DNA from: Hyphomicrobium_A sp963728165
Lineage (GTDB): Bacteria; Pseudomonadota; Alphaproteobacteria; Rhizobiales; Hyphomicrobiaceae
Assembly (NCBI GenBank): GCA_963728165.1
Contig: CAVSIY010000006.1
Location: 496,001-560,000 of the forward strand
Length of the DNA stretch: 64,000 bases
Reading direction: 5' to 3'
This document shows, piece after piece, positions 37,694 to 44,196 of the stretch. Position 1 is the first letter of the stretch. Each line of letters begins with the position of its first letter. The notes below the pieces were generated by a model. It ran no database searches, had not been told where the DNA came from, and saw only the letters and a list, made by a program, of their open reading frames with translations. The translations under genes and the position numbers were made by a program.

Positions 37694-38448
37694 TTAACCG
37701 GCGCTGTCGCCAATGTTGCCGCGCGCCCGCATGATGAGGGCGCCGGCCCCGACGACGAGGAGCGCGCCCACCGCGCCGGCAAGGTGCTCAAAGGTGTGGA
37801 GGCGCACACCCAGCGCCTGGGCCGTCTCCATCACCAGCGGCCGCAGCAACCGCTCCCCCACGATCAGCACGGCGGCGATCCAGCCAAGCAGAGCCGCGCC
37901 GCCCCAGACCAGGATCGGATAGCGGCCGAGCATGGCCATGATCAGCGTCGAGCCGCCGACCACGAGCGGAATGCTGATCAGGAGGCCAACCACGATCAGC
38001 GTCCAGTCCCCGCGCGATGCGCCCGCAATCGCCAGCACATTGTCGAGGCTCATGACCGCGTCGGCGATGGCGACCGTCTTCACCGCATCCCAGAGCGTCT
38101 CGCCCGAGCGCACGCTCTCCTCGCCCGTCTGCTCGGCGATGAGAAGCTTGACGGCAATCCAGAACAGAATGAGACCGCCCGCCAGAGCGAGCATGGGTAC
38201 GCCCAAAAGCGAGCCGACGATGAGCGTGAAAATGATGCGCATGACCACCGCGGCCGCGGTGCCGAGCAGGATGCCGACCCGGCGCTGGCGGGGGGAAGCG
38301 TGCGGCAGGCGAGCGCGATGACGACGGCGTTGTCGCCGGCCAGCACGATATCGACGCCGATGACCTTGAGAACGGAGAGCCCGTAGCCGCCGATGCCGAG
38401 AAAACCGGCGATCTCGTCGAAGCCAATGTGGCTTGCCTCTACAATCAT
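37694..38448 (-). CDS. TerC/YjbE-family membrane protein, with one frameshift
   Basis: Integral membrane protein of the TerC family, whose members are linked to metal ion (often manganese) export. The N-terminal part (MIVEASHIGFDEIAGFLGI, VIGVDIVLAGDNAVVIALA) ends near 38290. The remaining part in another frame (VGILLGTAAAVVMRIIFTL, KTVAIADAVMSLDNVLAIAGA) runs to 37694. Both conserved Asp-Asn motifs (AGDNA and SLDNV) are present. The break is a run of six C on the minus strand where seven would restore RTLPPRQRRVGILL. A one-base homopolymer error is the likely cause. Corrected length is about 250 residues. Confidence 0.85.
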
Positions 38449-38740
38449 GCTCTCGACCGTCCCGCTCTCGACGGGTTTGACTTGTGGACCCAGAGGGGCG
38501 GCGTCAACTGTCGAGCCGCGCAAAGGTTCGACGGCTTGCGCCTCATTTACGGGAGAGGGAGGGCCAAGGCAACCTGGCCTCGGCGCCGCCGCGGGCACCG
38601 ATGCGGGCAGCCGGCGCGCACGTGCCGCCCAACGTGAGCTTCATGCTGCAGGGCAGCATCGCGTGTCGTACCATCTCTGCTTAGGTGTATGGCAACGGCC
38701 GTCCTGACAGAATGCAGGACGAGCAGCCCTGGAGCCGGAA

Positions 38741-39649
38741 TTGGGACAAGACCACGATCACGGGACCGCCAACCTCAACGAGCGCCGGCTGTTCTGGGCC
38801 GCCCTGTTGACGGCCGGGACCATGCTCGTCGAGGGGATCGGCGGCATCTTGGCTGGGTCGCTGGCGCTCCTTGCCGACGCCGGTCACATGCTGACGGACT
38901 CCGCCGCCCTGGTGCTCGCCTGGCTCGCTGTCCGCTTCGCGACCCGGCCCGCCGACTGGAAGCGCACCTACGGCTTCGACCGCTTCGAGGTGCTCGCGGC
39001 CTTCGCCAACGGGATCGCCCTGTTCTTCATTTCCATCGCCATTTCCTACGAGGCGGTGATGCGGCTCTTCGAGCCCGTCAAGATCATGGGCAATACCATG
39101 CTCGTCATCGCTACCGTCGGGCTTGTCGTCAACGTGTTGACGCTTTCGATCCTGCGCCAGGGCGGCCGCGGCAATCTCAATGTGCGCGCCGCCTTGCTGC
39201 ACGTGATAAGCGATCTCTTGGGCTCCGTCGGGGCCATCGTCGCCGCGCTCGTCATCTTGTGGACAGGGTGGACGCCGATCGATCCGCTGCTCTCCATGCT
39301 CATCACGGTGCTCATCCTGCGCTCAGCCTGGCTCATCACCAAGGATGCCGCCCACATCCTGCTCGAAGGGGCGCCGAGCGGCCTCGATGTGCGCGAGGTC
39401 CAGAAGGATCTCGAGACCTCCGTGCCGGACGTCGAATCCATTCATCACGTTCATGCGTGGTCTTTGACCGAGGACCGCTGCCTGATGACGCTGCACGCCC
39501 GCGTCTCGCAATCCGCTCCGCCCGAACGAGTTGCTGCTGCCATCAAAGCGCGCCTCAGGCAGTGCTATGGCGTCGTCCACGCGACGGTGGAGATCGAGCA
39601 TCGCGCCTGCGCCGACGCCACGGCCCCAGATGCCCCCGGCAAAGCGTAG
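38741..39649 (+). CDS. Cation diffusion facilitator family transporter
   Basis: 302 residues with six predicted membrane segments and a short His-bearing N-terminus (GQDHDHG). The zinc-site motif in segment 2 is ADAGHMLTDSAALVLA (HxxxD) and in segment 5 is LLHVISDLLGSVGAI. The cytoplasmic C-terminal domain ends with SIHHVHAWSLTEDRCLMTLHARV, typical of ZitB/CzcD-like Zn/Co/Cd proton antiporters. The start is TTG at 38741. The upstream TerC gene is divergent, so both metal transporters could share control from the 290-base intergenic region. Confidence 0.93.
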   Translation: MGQDHDHGTANLNERRLFWAALLTAGTMLVEGIGGILAGSLALLADAGHMLTDSAALVLAWLAVRFATRPADWKRTYGFDRFEVLAAFANGIALFFISIAISYEAVMRLFEPVKIMGNTMLVIATVGLVVNVLTLSILRQGGRGNLNVRAALLHVISDLLGSVGAIVAALVILWTGWTPIDPLLSMLITVLILRSAWLITKDAAHILLEGAPSGLDVREVQKDLETSVPDVESIHHVHAWSLTEDRCLMTLHARVSQSAPPERVAAAIKARLRQCYGVVHATVEIEHRACADATAPDAPGKA

Positions 39650-39698
39650 CCTGAGGACCTGAAGCCCTGCCCGCGCCCGCGCCGGCCGGGGAGTTCCC

Positions 39699-40388
39699 AT
39701 GACCGATTGTTCAGCCAAAGCTGCTACGACTAGCCCCATGGCAGAGCCGACCGCCCAGTCCCCGGCCGACGGACCGCGCCCCAAGGTGGTGATCGCGGAC
39801 AAGAACCCCGTCGTGCGCGCCGGGCTGCAGGACTTCATCCACCGCGACGGCCGCTTCGAGGTCGTCGGCATGGTGCCGACGGGAACCGCGTTTCTCGCCC
39901 ATGCGCAAGAGCATCCCGCCGACATCGCCATCGTCGGCTGGGCCCTTCCCGACATGACCGGCGCGGACATCCTCGCCGCTCTGAAACGTAACGGCGACAC
40001 CACACGCGTCATCGTCTACACGGGCGAGCCCGGCAAGGACGTCCTGCGCCAGGCAGTCCGGCTCGGAGCGTGGGGGTTCATCTCCAAGAGCGACGAGCCA
40101 GCGGTTTTGCTGGACGCCGTCGCCGCCGTCGCGCGCGGACGCATGTCGCTGCCCTACGTCGATTTGCAGTCGTTGACGCGCGATCCCCTGGGCGAGCTGA
40201 CGGCGCGCGAGCGCGAGCTCTTGGTGGCGCTCGCCAACGGGTGGACCAACCTGCAGATCGCCTCGCGCATCGGTATCTCGCGCAATACCGTCAAATATCA
40301 CCTCAAGAACCTCTACGATAAGCTCGGCGTTACCAACCGCGCCATGGCAGTCGCGCTCTACATGTCGGCCACCATGGACGGCCGCTGA
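39699..40388 (+). CDS. NarL/LuxR-type response regulator with a degenerate receiver
   Basis: 229 residues. The C-terminal LuxR helix-turn-helix is intact: ELTARERELLVALANGWTNLQIASRIGISRNTVKYHLKNLY. The receiver shows PKVVIADKNPVVRAGLQDFI, where the usual second acidic residue is Lys. AIVGWALPDMTGADIL aligns to the 'LLDLxMPxMxG' block but has Gly at the phospho-acceptor Asp. The Thr (VIVYTGEPG) and Lys (GFISKSD) positions are kept. Phosphorylation is therefore unlikely. No histidine kinase is adjacent. It is directly upstream of the serine-cycle genes (same strand, about 560 bases before mcl), so it may regulate them. Confidence 0.88.
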   Translation: MTDCSAKAATTSPMAEPTAQSPADGPRPKVVIADKNPVVRAGLQDFIHRDGRFEVVGMVPTGTAFLAHAQEHPADIAIVGWALPDMTGADILAALKRNGDTTRVIVYTGEPGKDVLRQAVRLGAWGFISKSDEPAVLLDAVAAVARGRMSLPYVDLQSLTRDPLGELTARERELLVALANGWTNLQIASRIGISRNTVKYHLKNLYDKLGVTNRAMAVALYMSATMDGR

Positions 40389-40500
40389 GCCCCCATTGCA
40401 GATGCAGAAATTGCTGCTGCGCAGCATCGGTGCTGCGCCTGCGTGGGGGTAGGTCTGCCGCTACCCGACAGCGTCCTGGGCCTGCCCAATAGGGTGTTGC

Positions 40501-40671
40501 GCGCGCCTCTTCAGAAATGGATGTTGCGCTCCTGGGACGCCGCCCATCAATCCGGTCAACGAGATCCGCGTGCCGCAGGGCGGGATCGACGTAGAGCGGG
40601 CAACCAGCACTTGGCGGGCCGAGCAAAACAACTACAAGATCAAGACGGCTACTCCGGAGGAAAACGCATAA
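40501..40671 (+). pseudogene. Possible C-terminal remnant of an unrecognised gene
   Basis: An in-frame stretch of about 55 codons ends at TAA 40671 with GGIDVERATSTWRAEQNNYK and ATPEENA. The frame is closed upstream by a TAG at 40450 and has no good start. Residue composition in the last 38 codons looks coding, and the stop directly abuts the ATG of the aminotransferase remnant, as in a former operon. The family is not recognised. Confidence 0.35.
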
Positions 40672-40818
40672 ATGCTGGTCACGACGCATCTCTTCATTCC
40701 GGGGCCCACCAACATTTCCGAGGCCGTCCGCTTCGCGATGGACATCCGCATGGAGGACATGCGCTCGGCCGCGTCGGCCACCAGCCGGCCCGAGGCGAAG
40801 CTCAAGCTTGCCGGTTGA
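40672..40818 (+). pseudogene. N-terminal remnant of a serine-glyoxylate-type aminotransferase
   Basis: 48 codons beginning MLVTTHLFIPGPTNISEAVR and continuing AMDIRMEDMRS, which closely resembles the LF(I/V)PGPTNIP-x-x-V-x-x-AM start of serine-glyoxylate and alanine-glyoxylate aminotransferases. After about residue 32 the similarity stops and 16 unrelated residues lead to TGA. The enzyme normally has about 400 residues and works in the serine cycle, and its gene is often near mcl/mtk. A GGAGG nine bases upstream survives. This looks like a breakpoint fragment; the functional copy should be elsewhere in the genome. Confidence 0.65.
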
Positions 40819-40950
40819 CTTGGATTAAGGCGGCGCCGCTTGCGGTGCCGTCACTACCCACTGCGAGCTGGCGGGTGTTGGCCCTAGCCTCGAAGTTAGA
40901 GTTGAGGCCCGCTGCAGATTGAACAAGAGACGACCAGAGGAACGCCCACG

Positions 40951-41910
40951 ATGAGCTACACACTCTACCCCCTCCGCCAAGCCCGCCTGCAGCGCTCAGA
41001 GCTCGCCGTGCCGGGATCGAACCCGACCATGATCGAGAAGGCGGCGATGAGTGCCGCCGACTTCGTCTTCCTCGACTGCGAGGACGCGGTCGCCCCGCCC
41101 GACAAGGAGCAGGCCCGCAAGAACATCATCCAGGCACTGAACGACATCGACTGGCGGGCCAAGGGCAAGACCGTATCGGTGCGCATCAATGGCCTCGACA
41201 CGCACTACATGTATCGCGACGTAGTCGACATCATGGAGCAGGCCGGCTCCAAGCTCGACACCATTCTGATCCCCAAGGTCGGCACGCCGGCCGACGTCTA
41301 CACGGTCGAGTGCATCGTCAGCCAGATCGAGGTCGCCAAAGGCTTCACCAACAAGGTCGCCACCGAGGCCCTGATCGAAACGCCGCTGGGCATGGCCAAC
41401 GTCGAGGCGATCGCCGCCGCCCCGAGCCGGCTGGAAGCGATGCACTTCGGCGTCGCCGACTATGCCGCCTTCAACAAGGCGCGCACCGTCGTGATCGGCG
41501 GCCTGAACCCCGACTATCCCGGTGATCAGTGGCACTTCGCGCTGTCGCGCATGACGGTCGCTTGCCGCGCCTTCGGTCTCCGCCCGATCGACGGACCGTT
41601 CGGCGACTTCTCCGATCCCGACGGCTACACGGCGGGCGCAAAGCGCGCGGCAGCTCTCGGCATCGAGGGCAAGTGGGCGATCCACCCCTCCCAGATCGAG
41701 CTCGCCAACGCCGTGTTCTCGCCCACGGCCAAAGAGGTGGAGCGCGCCGAGCGCATACTCGCCGCGCTCAAGGAGGCCGAGGCTCAGGGCAAGGGCGCGG
41801 CTTCGCTCGACGGCAAGATGATCGACGCGGCGTCTGAGAAGATGGCCAAGAACCTCATCGCCACCGCTGCCGCCATCAAGGCTTCGGAAGCGGCCCAGAA
41901 GGCCGCCTGA
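40951..41910 (+). CDS. mcl: Malyl-CoA lyase
   Basis: 319 residues. Splits malyl-CoA into glyoxylate and acetyl-CoA in the serine cycle. HpcH/HpaI (CitE-like) TIM barrel: the start RQARLQRSELAVPGSNPTMIEKA, the metal-binding FLDCEDAVAPPDKEQAR, SVRINGLDTHYMYRD, TILIPKVGTPADVYT, ALIETPLGMANVEAIA and KWAIHPSQIELANAVFSP are all as in characterised methylotroph enzymes. It is 33 bases upstream of mtkA, so one operon is likely. Beta-methylmalyl-CoA activity is possible for some homologues. Confidence 0.96.
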   Translation: MSYTLYPLRQARLQRSELAVPGSNPTMIEKAAMSAADFVFLDCEDAVAPPDKEQARKNIIQALNDIDWRAKGKTVSVRINGLDTHYMYRDVVDIMEQAGSKLDTILIPKVGTPADVYTVECIVSQIEVAKGFTNKVATEALIETPLGMANVEAIAAAPSRLEAMHFGVADYAAFNKARTVVIGGLNPDYPGDQWHFALSRMTVACRAFGLRPIDGPFGDFSDPDGYTAGAKRAAALGIEGKWAIHPSQIELANAVFSPTAKEVERAERILAALKEAEAQGKGAASLDGKMIDAASEKMAKNLIATAAAIKASEAAQKAA

Positions 41911-41943
41911 GCCCATCAAAAAATTAGTCTAGGGAGCTAGAAA

Positions 41944-43113
41944 ATGGACATTCACGAATACCAAGCCAAGGAGCTGCTCTCCAAGTTCGGCGTGCCGATC
42001 CCGCGCGGCGGCCTCGCCTACAGCCCCGAGCAGACCACCTATCGCGCCACCGAGATTGGCGGCCACAAGTGGGTGGTCAAGGCGCAGATCCACTCGGGCG
42101 CCCGCGGCAAGGCCGGCGGCATCAAGCTGTGCACCAACGACAACGAGCTGGAGCGCGCCGCTGAGGACCTTCTCGGCAAGAAGCTCGTGACCACCCAGAC
42201 CGGCCCCTCCGGCAAGCTCGTCTCGCGCCTCTACGTCGAGGAGGCGACCGATATCGCCAAGGAGATCTATCTCGCTCTGGTCATGGACCGCGCCTTGGAG
42301 CGCATCATGGTGGTCGCCTCTGCCGCCGGCGGCATGGAGATCGAAGAGATCTCGGCCAAGCAGCCCGACACCATCATCCGCGTCGTCGTCGACCCGGCGG
42401 TGGGCATGCAGGCGTTCCAGGCGCGCGAGGTCGCCTACGGGCTCGGCGTCGACCCCGAGATCATCAACAAGCTCGTCCCGACCATCATGGGCTGCTATCG
42501 CGCCTTCCGCGATCTCGACGCCACCATGGTCGAGATCAACCCGCTGGTGATCACCAAGGACAAGCACCTCCTCGCGCTCGACGCCAAGATGTCGTTCGAT
42601 GACAACGCCCTCTTCCGCCGCCCGCACATCGCGGAATTGCGCGACAAGAGCCAGGAGGACCCGCGCGAGACCTACGCGTCTGACCGCGGGCTTGCCTACG
42701 TCGGCCTCGACGGCGACATCGGCTGCGTCGTCAACGGCGCTGGCCTCGCCATGGCGACGCTCGACATGATCAAGCTCGCCGGCGGCGAGCCTGCGAACTT
42801 CCTCGACATCGGCGGCGGCGCATCTCCTGAGCGTGTCGCCAAGTCGTTCAAGGCGGTGTTGAAGGACAAGAAGGTCAAGGCCCTGCTGTTGAACGTGTTC
42901 GCCGGCATCAACCGTTGCGACTGGGTGGCGAAGGGCGTGGTCGATGCCGTCACCGAGCTCAACATCAAGATGCCCGTGGTCGTGCGGCTCGCCGGCACCA
43001 ATGTGGAAGAGGGCCGTCGCATTCTCAATGAAAGCGGGCTCACGGTCATCACCGCGGAAACGCTGGCGGAAGCGGCCCAGAAGGCCGTATCCGCCGCAAA
43101 AAGCGCCGCTTGA
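41944..43113 (+). CDS. mtkA: Malate thiokinase (malate-CoA ligase), beta subunit
   Basis: 389 residues. Homologue of succinyl-CoA synthetase beta with an ATP-grasp domain: MDIHEYQAKELLSKFGVPIPRGG, VVKAQIHSGARGKAGGIKLC and MVEINPLVITKDKHLLALDAKM. The C-terminal ligase domain has NFLDIGGGASPERVAKSFK and FAGINRCDWVAKGVV. A TCA-cycle sucC would look similar; assignment to mtkA rests on its place between mcl and the alpha subunit and directly before a methylotroph-type PEP carboxylase. The complex activates malate to malyl-CoA, the substrate of Mcl. Confidence 0.94.
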   Translation: MDIHEYQAKELLSKFGVPIPRGGLAYSPEQTTYRATEIGGHKWVVKAQIHSGARGKAGGIKLCTNDNELERAAEDLLGKKLVTTQTGPSGKLVSRLYVEEATDIAKEIYLALVMDRALERIMVVASAAGGMEIEEISAKQPDTIIRVVVDPAVGMQAFQAREVAYGLGVDPEIINKLVPTIMGCYRAFRDLDATMVEINPLVITKDKHLLALDAKMSFDDNALFRRPHIAELRDKSQEDPRETYASDRGLAYVGLDGDIGCVVNGAGLAMATLDMIKLAGGEPANFLDIGGGASPERVAKSFKAVLKDKKVKALLLNVFAGINRCDWVAKGVVDAVTELNIKMPVVVRLAGTNVEEGRRILNESGLTVITAETLAEAAQKAVSAAKSAA

Positions 43114-43130
43114 ATAGGGAGAACGCTCAC

Positions 43131-44030
43131 ATGGCTATCTTCGTCAACGAGAACACGCCGATCCTCATCCAGGGATTCACCGGACGCATCGGCACCTTCC
43201 ACGCCCAGGAGATGATCGACTACGGTTCCAACGTCGTCGGCGGCGTCACCCCCGGCAAGGGCGGCACCACCCACCTCGGGCGCCCGGTGTTCAACACCGT
43301 CAAGGGTGCCGTGCAGGAGACGGGCGCGCAGGCCTCGATCGTGTTCGTGCCGCCGCCGTTCGCGGCCGACGCGATCATGGAAGCGGCCGACGGCGGCATC
43401 AAGTACTGCGTTTGCATCACCGACGGCATCCCGGCCCAGGACATGATCCGCGTGAAGCGCTACATGCGCCGCTACAAGAAAGAGAACCGCATGGTGCTGA
43501 CGGGGCCCAACTGCGCCGGCACCATCAGCCCCGGCAAGGCCATGCTCGGCATCATGCCCGGGCACATCTACATCCCCGGCCGCGTCGGCGTCATCGGCCG
43601 CTCGGGCACGCTAGGCTACGAGGCCGCCTCCCAGCTGAAGGCGCTCGGCATCGGCATCTCGACCTCGGTGGGCATCGGCGGCGATCCGATCAACGGCTCG
43701 TCGTTCCGCGACGTGCTCGAGTACTTCGAGCAGGACCCCGAGACCGAGGCCGTGCTCATGATCGGCGAGATCGGCGGTCCGCAGGAGGCCGAGGGCGGCC
43801 AGTTCGCGCGCGACCACATGAAGAAGCCGGTCATCGCCTACGTCGCCGGCCTCTCCGCACCCAAGGGGCGGCGCATGGGTCATGCCGGCGCCATCATCTC
43901 CGCGTTCGGCGAGTCCGCACCGGAGAAAGTGGAGATCCTTAAGGGTTGCGGCGTGACTATTGCGCCGACGCCGTCGGAGATGGGCTCGACCGTTGCCAAC
44001 GTCCTGTCTCAGATGAAGAAGGTCGCGTGA
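43131..44030 (+). CDS. mtkB: Malate thiokinase (malate-CoA ligase), alpha subunit
   Basis: 299 residues. Succinyl-CoA synthetase alpha-type subunit: the CoA-binding start NENTPILIQGFTGRIGTFHA, then YGSNVVGGVTPGKGGTTH, GPNCAGTISPGKAMLGIMPG and the active-site His in MGHAGAIISAFG. The ATG at 43131 has GGGAG ten bases upstream; an in-frame TTG overlapping the mtkA stop is rejected as start because it adds only seven unconserved residues. It works with MtkA. It is followed by a perfect stem-loop before ppc. Confidence 0.94.
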   Translation: MAIFVNENTPILIQGFTGRIGTFHAQEMIDYGSNVVGGVTPGKGGTTHLGRPVFNTVKGAVQETGAQASIVFVPPPFAADAIMEAADGGIKYCVCITDGIPAQDMIRVKRYMRRYKKENRMVLTGPNCAGTISPGKAMLGIMPGHIYIPGRVGVIGRSGTLGYEAASQLKALGIGISTSVGIGGDPINGSSFRDVLEYFEQDPETEAVLMIGEIGGPQEAEGGQFARDHMKKPVIAYVAGLSAPKGRRMGHAGAIISAFGESAPEKVEILKGCGVTIAPTPSEMGSTVANVLSQMKKVA

Positions 44031-44058
44031 GCGCCTCATGACTGTCTCGTGAATGTCT

Positions 44059-44087
44059 GGGCCTGCCCTTAGAACGAGGGCAGGCCC
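44059..44087. terminator. Perfect stem-loop after mtkB
   Basis: GGGCCTGCCCT at 44059-44069 pairs with AGGGCAGGCCC at 44077-44087 around a seven-base loop. It begins about 29 bases after the mtkB stop. No T-run follows, so it may attenuate rather than fully stop transcription into ppc, or stabilise the 3' end of the mcl-mtkAB message. Confidence 0.7.
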
Positions 44088-44196
44088 GCACTTCGCCAGC
44101 GTTCGGGCTCTTCGCGATCGACTATCCGCTCATCGGCCCGGCGTTGAGACGCGTTGGGCCGAAGTGCCCTGATCGGTGCGTGGAGGTTATTGGCGT

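Larger units (their letters stand above)
40389..40950. other. Intergenic region with gene remnants before mcl
   Basis: About 560 bases. From 40501 a frame without start reads ...VNEIRVPQGGIDVERATSTWRA... to a TAA at 40671, resembling the 3' end of a real gene. The next base begins an ATG frame with the N-terminus of an aminotransferase (see 40672). To the right, 40819-40950 shows no coding frame; the mcl promoter may lie there or further upstream. The region looks like a deletion or rearrangement scar. Confidence 0.55.
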
